This document shows positions 55,521 through 62,819 of a stretch of 64,000 bases of DNA, in pieces (within the stretch, counting starts at the first letter, position 1; every line of letters begins with the position of its first letter). The notes beneath the pieces are model-generated. The model saw nothing but the letters and a program-made list of their open reading frames with translations. It made no database searches and was not told where the DNA came from. Source of the stretch: Neobacillus soli NBRC 102451 (lineage in GTDB: Bacteria; Bacillota; Bacilli; Bacillales; Cytobacillaceae); assembly GCF_001591665.1 (NCBI RefSeq), contig NZ_BCVI01000025.1, forward strand, positions 1 to 64,000, given 5' to 3'. A program made the position numbers and the translations under genes.

Positions 55521-55901
55521 ATGAAATTATTACGAGGTAGGATTGTAGATGTATACACAGAAGACGGTATAAGAATGCAGGAGCTTATTCAGGGAATTCC
55601 AAAATATATGCAGTATAAATATGAAAATAATCCTAAATATGGTGGATGGAATGGAAGTTATGTCTATACTTATGGAACAACCCCATCAAGCCTTATTTTT
55701 AAAGTATTTATGTTCGATTTAAATAAAACAATAAAGGTTGATATGAAAGATAAAATTCTAATGTATAATAATATGTCAAGAATTTCAGCGAAATTAATAC
55801 AGTATCTTTTAAAGCATAATAAAGGTAAAAAAATCTATGTACGAGTTAAAAAAAATTCCTATTCTATTGGGTTGGACGAAATCCGCATTGATTATAAATA
55901 A
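55521..55901 (+). CDS. Hypothetical cargo protein (126 aa)
   Basis: Good ATAAGGAG ribosome site. Starts MKLLRGRIVDVYTEDGIRMQELIQGIPKYMQYKYENNPKYGGWNGSYVYTYG; beta-rich and basic. No family recognised. Confidence 0.6.
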   Translation: MKLLRGRIVDVYTEDGIRMQELIQGIPKYMQYKYENNPKYGGWNGSYVYTYGTTPSSLIFKVFMFDLNKTIKVDMKDKILMYNNMSRISAKLIQYLLKHNKGKKIYVRVKKNSYSIGLDEIRIDYK

Positions 55902-56055
55902 TGGAACTTCTCAAAAGACAAAGAAATTAAATTATCTATTTATGACCATAAACAACTAAGTCGATTGAAATTTACATAAAAGGCTGTGTTGTTAAGGATT
56001 TAACTTAGACGAACGGTTACTTTACTTTAATGTGCAAATGGAATATTAGAAAAGA

Positions 56056-56085
56056 AATATCCTAGTTCAATTGAACTAGGATATT
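56056..56085. terminator. Perfect 30-bp palindrome, probable terminator
   Basis: AATATCCTAGTTCAA followed immediately by its exact complement TTGAACTAGGATATT, with no loop bases. It lies 155 bp after the preceding gene. It could end transcription, or bind a dimeric protein. Confidence 0.6.
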
Positions 56086-56284
56086 ATAATTGAAATACCA
56101 TTAGTTTACTAAAAACAATAACATATTACAGTGCAAATCGTGGTATTAAAGGATTTAAGGTTTTGTGACAGGTAACAGAACCCGTTACTATTTAGATGTC
56201 CTTTTTATAAATATCAACAAAATAATAAGACAGATTCAATGAATAATTGTATACAGATCACAGTTTGGAGATGTTTAAATTCCT

Positions 56285-57600
56285 GGACAGTGCGGAAAAA
56301 GTTGTGTAAATAAGTTTGAAATCAATCCTCCTTGGCGAGAATTAGGATAAATAATTTTTGCTAAGGAGGATTTTTCGACATGAAAATACCTAAAGAATTA
56401 ATCAAAGAAATTGTAAAGGAACAGAAATTCACAAGTACAAATCAAATCATGGAAACCATTAAAGAGATGTTTTCTGATATTTTGGAAGAAGTTCTTCAAT
56501 GTGAAATGGATGAACAGCTTGGTTATGAAAAACATCAACGCCGGAGTGATGAACCAAGTAATTACCGTAATGGCTCTACAAAACGGAAATTAAAAACACA
56601 ATTTGGTGAAGTAGAAGTTACTGTTCCACGTGACAGAAAGGGCTCGTACGAGCCCCAAATTTTAGACAAATACCAAAGAAATGTGGATGGTCTGGAAGAA
56701 AAAATATTGTCTCTATACGCTCACGGTATGTCTACTAGAGATATCCAGGAACAAGTAAAGGATCTCTATAATGTTGAGATTTCTTCGGAGTTAGTTAGTA
56801 AGATTAGTGAAAAAGTTATGCCACAAGTAAATGAGTGGCAGAGCCGTCCGCTTGAAGCCTATTATCCTTTTATTTTCATGGATGCCATACATTATAAAAT
56901 TCGTGATAATCACCAAATTGTCTCGAAAGCAGCCTACGTTGTTTTGGGGATTAACAATGAAGGATATAAAGAAATATTAGGCATTTGGGTTGGAGGAAAT
57001 GAAAGCAGTAAGTTCTGGTTAGGTGTGTTAAACGATTTGAAAACGCGAGGAGTCAAAACTGTAAATCTATTCTGTGTGGATGGATTATCAGGGTTTAGAG
57101 AAGCCATTCAAGCCGTGTATCCTTTTGCCGGTATACAACGCTGTATCATTCACCAGATCCGTTCAAGTACCAAATATGTTTCTTATAAACATCTGAAAGA
57201 GTTTGTCGCTGATTTGAAAAAAATATATACTTCAATCAATGAAGAAACTGCGTTAGAAAGGCTCTTTGAATTTAAAGAAAAATGGGGCAAAGAATACCCT
57301 TCTGCGATTAAGTCATGGGAAGAAAATTGGGATATTTTAGCTACTTTTTTCGCATATCCGCAGGAAATTAGGAAAATAATATATACTACGAATATTATAG
57401 AAGGGCTTCACCGACAATTTAGAAAAGTAACAAAGACAAAATCTATCTTTCCTAATGATGATAGCTTAAGGAAAATGCTTTATTTGGCAGCTCAAAATAT
57501 TACGAAAAAGTGGACAATACGATACCGTAATTGGGACATGATTTTGAGCCAGCTTGAGATCTTGAACCAAACATCATAATTGGGGACTCTGTCCCCAAAC
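56285..57600 (+). mobile_element. IS256-family insertion sequence, right end unclear
   Basis: The left end GGACAGTGCGGAAAAAGTTG is typical of IS256-type inverted repeats and lies 95 bp before the transposase. No matching inverted repeat is found after the gene; instead GGGGACTCTGTCCCC (57585-57599) follows the stop. The right end is either diverged or deleted, so the copy may be immobile although the gene is intact. Confidence 0.75.
56380..57579 (+). CDS. IS256-family (mutator-type) transposase
   Basis: 399 residues, full length for the family. Conserved N-terminal YRNGSTKRKLKTQFGEVEVTVPRDRKGSYEPQIL, the DDE residues in FIFMDAIHYKIRD and FCVDGLSGFREAI, and the C-terminal Glu in TTNIIEGLHRQFRKVTKTK. 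AAGGAGGA ribosome site. No frameshift or stop. Confidence 0.95.
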   Translation: MKIPKELIKEIVKEQKFTSTNQIMETIKEMFSDILEEVLQCEMDEQLGYEKHQRRSDEPSNYRNGSTKRKLKTQFGEVEVTVPRDRKGSYEPQILDKYQRNVDGLEEKILSLYAHGMSTRDIQEQVKDLYNVEISSELVSKISEKVMPQVNEWQSRPLEAYYPFIFMDAIHYKIRDNHQIVSKAAYVVLGINNEGYKEILGIWVGGNESSKFWLGVLNDLKTRGVKTVNLFCVDGLSGFREAIQAVYPFAGIQRCIIHQIRSSTKYVSYKHLKEFVADLKKIYTSINEETALERLFEFKEKWGKEYPSAIKSWEENWDILATFFAYPQEIRKIIYTTNIIEGLHRQFRKVTKTKSIFPNDDSLRKMLYLAAQNITKKWTIRYRNWDMILSQLEILNQTS

Positions 57601-57642
57601 CCCTGAAGTTTATCGCTTTAGTTTTCCCTAAAACGGACACAA

Positions 57643-57684
57643 AAAAACGGACAGCATAAATCCGTCCGTTTTAGTGTAAAAGCC
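57643..57684. terminator. Rho-independent terminator
   Basis: AAAACGGAC/GTCCGTTTT stem with flanking A and T runs, after the IS256 copy. Confidence 0.75.
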
Positions 57685-57857
57685 ATAAAACCGCTCGGTT
57701 TGCACTTCTGCATTGCCCTATCCTGTTTTATGGTAAAAGCCTTTATTATTTTTAACGGCTAGCCTTTGTTCTATACCTAATACTTCTTGCCTTGCGAAGA
57801 TTGTCGAATATTACTTACACAAGATTTTACGCAGACCCAATTCCTGTGAAATTATTG

Positions 57858-58172
57858 TTAATAAATTGAATCACGTGGCAATTTGCCATAAAACTCCTCA
57901 TCATAACTCATTAACTTTCTTTCGTCTACTTCACCTGCTAATACCTTGTCCAACAATTCAATTCTTGCTTTCAGTGCGTTATCATTCCTTTTATCCGGAG
58001 AATAGTCAGGATATATTCCCCTAAGCATAGTAATTATGTCGTTAGCTGCTGCAGCTTTTGACTTAAAACTACATCTCGCACGATATTTTGGAATAAATTC
58101 CTTAATTCTTTCGCAATCTTGTACTGTCCATTCATCACCAATTTTTCTTGAAAAATGTAATAAATCACTCAT
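57858..58172 (-). CDS. Hypothetical protein (104 aa)
   Basis: ATG 58172 after GGGGAGA. Contains LHFSRKIGDEWTVQDCERIKEFIPKYRARCSFKSKAAAANDIITMLRGIYPDYSPDKRNDNALKARIELLDKVLAGEV; helical, with two cysteines. Divergent from the next gene. Function unknown. Confidence 0.6.
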   Translation of the reverse strand: MSDLLHFSRKIGDEWTVQDCERIKEFIPKYRARCSFKSKAAAANDIITMLRGIYPDYSPDKRNDNALKARIELLDKVLAGEVDERKLMSYDEEFYGKLPRDSIY

Positions 58173-58308
58173 AAACCAACATCTCCCCAAAAAATATACT
58201 GGTTAATTTTATTCATTATTGCAGGTAAATATGATTCGTTTCGTATGTACTATTTGCAATACGTTATTCATACCATTAAAAAGAAAAACTATATAGGGGT
58301 GAATTTAT

Positions 58309-59055
58309 ATGGAAATAATACGATACTGTGCTGATCCTCATAGCACTGTTAAGTATATTAAAGCAAATCTTGAGTTTATTGATAATATTACTAGTTTTGA
58401 AGTATATTTTAACGACGAAGATATACCGGAAGTTTATAGAAATGTTCCTGATGTATATGTTTATGATGGAAAAAGGGAAAGCCAAAATAGGAATTACACC
58501 CTAATTTTAAGGGATGACGAAAATGAAAAAGAATTTTGGTTTAGTGGTGCTACCTGTGGTTACGGTGGAAGTGGTCCAAGTGCCACCAAACAAATTTTGC
58601 AAATTCTAGGTATTAAGTTTGACTACAACAGGATATCCGATGAAAAGAAGATTATTGAAAAAAACCTTGTTTCTTACCATGACATTAACTTGATGGTATA
58701 TCGACCAAAAAATATGTTGAGCATGCGGAGAGAGAAAATACTCAAAGTGAAATTATCTTTCAAAACTGCTCATCAAAAGTACAGAGCAAAAGCAGCATTA
58801 AAGTGTATCGGCTATATTCAACCATTAAGAAATTTAATAGAAGAACACGATATGGTCGAGGATATTGACACTTTTTATTTCAGAGACATTCCTTATTCAA
58901 CTGAAAAAGAATGGGCTGAATATGCGACAAATAATGCCTTAACTTTAAATCGGATTTATTCAAAAATACAGGATGAAACCATAAAAGAAATTATTGAAAA
59001 TATCGGCTATAGTTTTAATGCCAAGATTGAAATCAAGATGTATGAAAAACTTTGA
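58309..59055 (+). CDS. Hypothetical protein (248 aa)
   Basis: Starts MEIIRYCADPHSTVKYIKANLEFIDNITSFEVYF. A distinctive glycine-rich block FWFSGATCGYGGSGPSATKQILQILGI lies near residue 80, which might be a ligand or nucleotide loop, though not a Walker motif. GGGGTGA ribosome site. Divergent from the 104-aa gene, 136 bp apart. No family recognised. Confidence 0.6.
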   Translation: MEIIRYCADPHSTVKYIKANLEFIDNITSFEVYFNDEDIPEVYRNVPDVYVYDGKRESQNRNYTLILRDDENEKEFWFSGATCGYGGSGPSATKQILQILGIKFDYNRISDEKKIIEKNLVSYHDINLMVYRPKNMLSMRREKILKVKLSFKTAHQKYRAKAALKCIGYIQPLRNLIEEHDMVEDIDTFYFRDIPYSTEKEWAEYATNNALTLNRIYSKIQDETIKEIIENIGYSFNAKIEIKMYEKL

Positions 59056-59396
59056 ATTAAGGTAAACCGGCTTCAAAAAGGAGTCGGTTTTCAAATATGA
59101 TATGAAAATGCAGTTCTTTTCCACAAGAAAAATTTAACATGGCAGATATAAAGGAGTATTTATTATTTGTGTTAAATGTGTAATGGAGGGTTAAAAATGC
59201 TCTTTTCTTTTCCGAAGTTTATCTCCAGATTCATAATTCACCAGTAAGATGTTTATATTAACCATTTCGCAATTCTTAGTATTTAAGCAATTAGAAACAA
59301 AATTATGAAAAGATACACAAATTTATAGGTATAACCACAAATAAATCGTTTTAAAACTTCTAAAAGTTAAATAAATCAGATTACCCCACACTAAAT
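59056..59396. other. Intergenic region with one island 12-mer
   Basis: TGGAGGGTTAAA at 59184-59195, followed by an ATG opening only a 16-codon frame. A weak hairpin AACCGGCTT/AGTCGGTT at 59064-59089 could end the preceding gene. No gene supported. Confidence 0.5.
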
Positions 59397-59424
59397 AAAA
59401 AAAACGCTGAGAAAGGCGTTTTTT
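59397..59424 (-). terminator. Terminator of the XRE regulator gene
   Basis: AAAAAACGC/GCGTTTTTT hairpin, with the T-run in the direction of the minus-strand gene. Confidence 0.75.
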
Positions 59425-59425
59425 A

Positions 59426-59908
59426 TTATTCATCTTCTTTTTTATATTTTTCTGTTAGAAATTCTGTATATTCCCTTAAGGCATTTACAGGATTATTTTT
59501 GTTTGAGTATTGATTGACTTTTTCAAGCTTCGCAATATTTACCAAAATATCACGGTATTTATTCATAACAATAAATAATGCCTCTAATTGATCCAATTCC
59601 ATATAATCCAAATCCCGTAGTATAGCTTTGAAAGTCTTTTGTCTTTCAATATCCTCATCTATTTCAGAAGAATTTTTCGAACTATCTTCGTTTTCTTTTA
59701 TACCAAATCTAGTAAGTATCTCTTCGGAATTTTCAACTTCTAAAACTTCCATAAATCTTCTTCCGACTTCCTCACTGGGAAGTTTAATGTGTCCAATTTC
59801 TAATTGAGCGACATAACTAGGACTCATACCAATTTTTTCAGCAAGTTTTCGTCCTGATAATTTTTTTTCTTTTCGTTTCTGCTTTAACCAACCACCGAAT
59901 AAATCCAT
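59426..59908 (-). CDS. XRE-family repressor, divergent from the integrase
   Basis: About 160 residues. HTH_3 domain at residues 5-60 (LKQKRKEKKLSGRKLAEKIGMSPSYVAQLEIGHIKLP, recognition helix SPSYVAQLE). The acidic C-terminal part (residues 75-160) may be a dimer or inducer domain. ATG 59908 follows GGGAGG. Its location back-to-back with the integrase is typical for the switch gene that keeps an integrated element silent. Confidence 0.85.
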   Translation of the reverse strand: MDLFGGWLKQKRKEKKLSGRKLAEKIGMSPSYVAQLEIGHIKLPSEEVGRRFMEVLEVENSEEILTRFGIKENEDSSKNSSEIDEDIERQKTFKAILRDLDYMELDQLEALFIVMNKYRDILVNIAKLEKVNQYSNKNNPVNALREYTEFLTEKYKKEDE

Positions 59909-59972
59909 TTTCAATCCTCCCTATGGTTTTACTATATCAAAGTCAGTATTACCTGTCATCAGAAACTTTAAA

Positions 59973-60010
59973 CAAATCACTGGTTTACAAATCATTTTTT
60001 AAATATAATA
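59973..60010 (+). promoter_or_regulatory. Integrase promoter with ACAAATCA repeats
   Basis: TTTACA (59985-59990) and TATAAT (60004-60009) form a promoter-like pair; the spacer is short. ACAAATCA occurs at 59973-59980 and 59988-59995, 15 bp apart, overlapping the -35. The same core is repeated before the RHH-rep genes. Confidence 0.45.
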
Positions 60011-60054
60011 AAAGAAACATAGGAACCTTTTGCAGTTTTCTGGGAGGAAGAACT

Positions 60055-61191
60055 GTGAAAGGAAGTATCAAAAGAAATAAACAAACGGGGAAATGGGATA
60101 TTGTTGTCGATATCGGAAAAGACCCTGGAACTGGAAACAGGAAACAAAAAAAGAAAAGAGGCTTCCCATCAAAACAAGACGCGGAAAAAGCAATAACCAA
60201 AATTTTAAATGAATTAAACGAGGGAACATTTTTTGAACCTCAAAAATTAACTGTTGGTGATTTTTTTACAATTTGGTTCAAAGAAAGAAAGTCATCCGTT
60301 GAACGAACGACTTATAACAACCAATTAGCATTTTACAATATTTATATTTCTCCGAAAATGGCAGCCGTTAAAATGTATGAGATAACTCCAATTTTTTTGC
60401 AGAATTTTTTAAATGGTTTATTGGAAGAAACGGATCTTGAAAATAGCACTATTCATAAAATATTCGACGTATTGAAAGTTGCCTTCAAAAGAGCTGTGAA
60501 ATTAAAGGTAATAAAAGAAAATCCGGTTTATCTTGTGGATCTGCCAAAAATCAAAAAGTCGGAAATGAACGTATGGGATTTAAAACAAATTAATTATTTT
60601 ATAAAGCATGTATTGGGTGTCAAAAGACCAAGTAAATATTTTACAGCTTATTTGCTGGCAATTCTTTGCGGAATGCGTCAAGGCGAAATCTTAGGCTTAA
60701 GATGGAAAGATATTGATTTTGAAAACAAGCTTATCTATATAAGGCAAACATTATCCCATGACGGAAAAGAATTGCGAATCAATACAAAAACAAAATCAGG
60801 CACAAGAACCATTTCAATACCAAACCGTTTAATCACTCAGTTAAAAATGGAAAGAAAAACAGTGCTTGAGAATAAATTAAAATATGGAAGTAATTTTGAA
60901 GATAATGATTTGGTCATTTGTACAAGACACGGTCGTCCGGTTCAATCAACTAATCTTTTAAGGGGTTTTAAAAAAGATGCAAAAAAAGTGGGGCTTCCAG
61001 TGATTCGGTTCCATGATTTGCGTCATACTCATGCCACCATGTTAATCGGACAAAATATCAATCCTAAAATTATTTCTGAACGACTAGGTCATGCTCGAAT
61101 TGGAATTACACTTGATATCTATAGCCATGTTTTGCCAAGCATGCAGCAAGAAGTCGCCAATAAATTAGACGAGATTGTGGAGAAGTTTTGA
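60055..61191 (+). CDS. Site-specific tyrosine integrase of the island
   Basis: GTG 60055 lies seven bases after GGAGG; the longer upstream frame covers the promoter. 378 residues: N-terminal AP2-like arm-binding domain (WDIVVDIGKDPGTGNRKQKKKRGFPSKQDAEKAI), core-binding domain (60-165), catalytic Arg in CGMRQGEILGLRW near 208, Lys in TKSGTRTISIP, H-x-x-R in HDLRHTHATML at about 320-323, and Tyr in LDIYSHVLP near 356. It lies about 90 bp from attR, as expected for the element's own integrase. Confidence 0.93.
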   Translation: MKGSIKRNKQTGKWDIVVDIGKDPGTGNRKQKKKRGFPSKQDAEKAITKILNELNEGTFFEPQKLTVGDFFTIWFKERKSSVERTTYNNQLAFYNIYISPKMAAVKMYEITPIFLQNFLNGLLEETDLENSTIHKIFDVLKVAFKRAVKLKVIKENPVYLVDLPKIKKSEMNVWDLKQINYFIKHVLGVKRPSKYFTAYLLAILCGMRQGEILGLRWKDIDFENKLIYIRQTLSHDGKELRINTKTKSGTRTISIPNRLITQLKMERKTVLENKLKYGSNFEDNDLVICTRHGRPVQSTNLLRGFKKDAKKVGLPVIRFHDLRHTHATMLIGQNINPKIISERLGHARIGITLDIYSHVLPSMQQEVANKLDEIVEKF

Positions 61192-61195
61192 GGTT

Positions 61196-61214
61196 CGTGA
61201 CCAAAATTGTGACC
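61196..61214 (+). repeat. Right arm-type repeat pair (GTGACC)
   Basis: CGTGACC (61196-61202) and TGTGACC (61208-61214), 12 bp apart, between the integrase stop and attR. They match the two pairs inside the left end. Confidence 0.6.
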
Positions 61215-61282
61215 ATTCACACAAAAGAGCCGAAAAAACACCGGTATATCAGGATTTGATTCCGAAAAGTCTTTATCGCGCA

Positions 61283-61310
61283 TGGAAGGCGGTGAAATAA
61301 TGTCAACGAA
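61283..61310 (+). other. Right attachment site core (attR), 28 bp
   Basis: Identical to 23459-23486. The bases just upstream (CTTTATCGCGCA) still mimic the last FixC codons (YRA) although no fixC lies here, so the island end carries a short fixC-like tail. Confidence 0.85.
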
Positions 61311-61584
61311 GAATATCGAAGAAAAACAGTATCTTCTCCGTTTTAAGTGTGATACAAAATCTCATTTGACCGTTCTCGATCATGACGTGTGCATGACACA
61401 ATGTCCAGATAAAATTTGCACAGTATTTTGCCCCGCTGAGGTGTATAAGTGGGAAGGAACACGCATGCAGGTAGGCTATGAAGGCTGCCATGAATGTGGA
61501 AGCTGCCGGATTGGCTGCCCATACCAAAACATCAAATGGGAATATCCTAAAGGCGGACATGGGATTGTCTTCAGATTAGCATAA
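61300..61584 (+). CDS. fixX: FixX ferredoxin-like protein, displaced native copy
   Basis: 94 residues, same two cluster motifs as the copy at 23476, with Val at residue 25. It is followed by a strong terminator, as expected for the original end of the fixABCX operon, while its fixC now lies 37.8 kb away. Any expression would come from integrase read-through or from excised cells. I infer it is native because the attachment core is at its 5' end. Confidence 0.92.
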   Translation: MSTKNIEEKQYLLRFKCDTKSHLTVLDHDVCMTQCPDKICTVFCPAEVYKWEGTRMQVGYEGCHECGSCRIGCPYQNIKWEYPKGGHGIVFRLA

Positions 61585-61625
61585 AAAAAAAAGTGCTGTT
61601 GCAATGACTACAGCACTTTTTTTAA
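61585..61625 (+). terminator. Terminator of the original fix operon
   Basis: AAAAAGTGCTGT/ACAGCACTTTTTTT hairpin directly after the native fixX stop. Confidence 0.88.
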
Positions 61626-61697
61626 TATCACTATATGTAGGTTTTTTCACAAGTGAGGGTGAAAAGAAGGTGAAGCAGAGGGTAGGTATTTAGTGGA

Positions 61698-62045
61698 TTA
61701 GCTTATTTTCTCTAATAGACTTACTGAGGAAAGTTCGTCTTTTTTGCTGGATGCAACTAATGAAGAAGCAAATGCGTTTGCTTGATCGATTAATTCCATA
61801 TTTGGTGAACAATAATAAGGCTTTTTCCAATTGAAATCACCTTCACAATCAGCTGGATAAATACTCACTTTCCAATGAAAGTAAATCTTTGGCTGTGAAA
61901 GCTGCACCCCTTCCACAGCAATGAGCCAATGTGTCGAGGGTGAGCCGGGGTAGAAAGCATCAGATTCCTGTAGGGACATTCTGTCATTTAAACCAATCGG
62001 TATTAGTGCTTTTTGATAAAAGTCGTGATAATTTGGAGTTTTCAT
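61698..62045 (-). CDS. Hypothetical protein (115 aa)
   Basis: Reads MKTPNYHDFYQKALIPIGLNDRMSLQESDAFYPGSPSTHWLIAVEGVQLSQPKIYFHWKVSIYPADCEGDFNWKKPYYCSPNMELIDQ. Small soluble protein, preceded by GGGAGGG. No recognised domain. Chromosomal, outside the island. Confidence 0.65.
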   Translation of the reverse strand: MKTPNYHDFYQKALIPIGLNDRMSLQESDAFYPGSPSTHWLIAVEGVQLSQPKIYFHWKVSIYPADCEGDFNWKKPYYCSPNMELIDQANAFASSLVASSKKDELSSVSLLEKIS

Positions 62046-62265
62046 ATTTTTTTGCCCTCCCTAATAGGTTTATCTATATTATATGAAACAATTAAGCACT
62101 TTTTGTGTGATAAATGTTAAAATTTTTAAATTAATTTAAGTGTTTTCATTAAATTGACAAAATTAAGATATTCAAAACATTTGTACGTAAATGTGACTTC
62201 AGTCACTACATAAAAAAGTGGCTGCTCTTATACTTGAGGCAAAGAAAATACAGAGGTGAATGACG

Positions 62266-62790
62266 ATGAGTAGCTGCATGAGCGCCATTGGGGGTATGCC
62301 CCAAGCTGAATTAAGTGTAGGATTAAAGCAATTAAAAAGTGAGCATCCCCTTTTATTAGAACAATTAGAAGGAATGTACGGCTTAACGCAAAAAATTGAT
62401 CAAGAAAGAGATGTTGAAGATTATTTTCTAGAATTAATTGCAATGGTAAAAGAATTTAAGGCAGCGCTTGATCCGCATTCGGAAAGAGAAGAGGGTGTCC
62501 TTTTTCCGATGATGGGTGTTTATATCGGGACAACTTCTGGGCCGATTGCTGTTATGGAATATGAGCATGATCAGGCAAAATTAAATATAAAGGGTTTCCT
62601 AGAAAAGGCGGAGGGAAACCAAACTTCAACTGAAGAGAAGAAAAAATTAGCTGAATTAATTCAGGAAGCATATTTTATCTTAACTGAACATTTCTCAAAA
62701 GAGGAAAATGTGCTATTCCCAATGGCAGAAAGAATGCTTACTGATGAAGAAAAGGCGGAATTATATCATAGAATTCAAGAAATAAAATAA
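62266..62790 (+). CDS. Hemerythrin HHE-domain protein
   Basis: About 174 residues with an HHE four-helix bundle. The iron-ligand pattern is visible as LKSEHPLLLEQLE, DPHSEREEGVLFPMM, EYEHDQAK and TEHFSKEENVLFPMAE. Relatives bind oxygen or NO, or repair iron-sulphur centres; a role near iron-sulphur-rich FixX is only contextual. ATG 62266 is seven bases after GAGGTG. Confidence 0.85.
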   Translation: MSSCMSAIGGMPQAELSVGLKQLKSEHPLLLEQLEGMYGLTQKIDQERDVEDYFLELIAMVKEFKAALDPHSEREEGVLFPMMGVYIGTTSGPIAVMEYEHDQAKLNIKGFLEKAEGNQTSTEEKKKLAELIQEAYFILTEHFSKEENVLFPMAERMLTDEEKAELYHRIQEIK

Positions 62791-62819
62791 GGATGGCCCT
62801 CTAGGCCCATCCTTATTTT
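62785..62819. terminator. Bidirectional terminator
   Basis: AATAAGGATGG/CCATCCTTATT hairpin between the convergent hemerythrin and MFS genes. Confidence 0.85.

Larger units (their letters stand above)
23459..61310 (+). mobile_element. Integrative element inserted at the fixC/fixX junction (about 37.8 kb)
   Basis: Bounded by 28-bp direct repeats and by paired GTGACC arm-like repeats at both ends, with a tyrosine integrase and divergent XRE repressor at the right edge. It contains replication, partition and defence genes and many decayed small genes. No relaxase, coupling protein, secretion or virion genes are seen. It is more AT-rich than the flanking operons. Excision would rejoin fixC to the native fixX now at 61300. 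Confidence 0.9.

Noticed and set aside
23459..61310. tRNA gene as integration target
   Set aside because: No tRNA-like cloverleaf or CCA end is seen at either edge; the repeated core is coding sequence of fixC/fixX.
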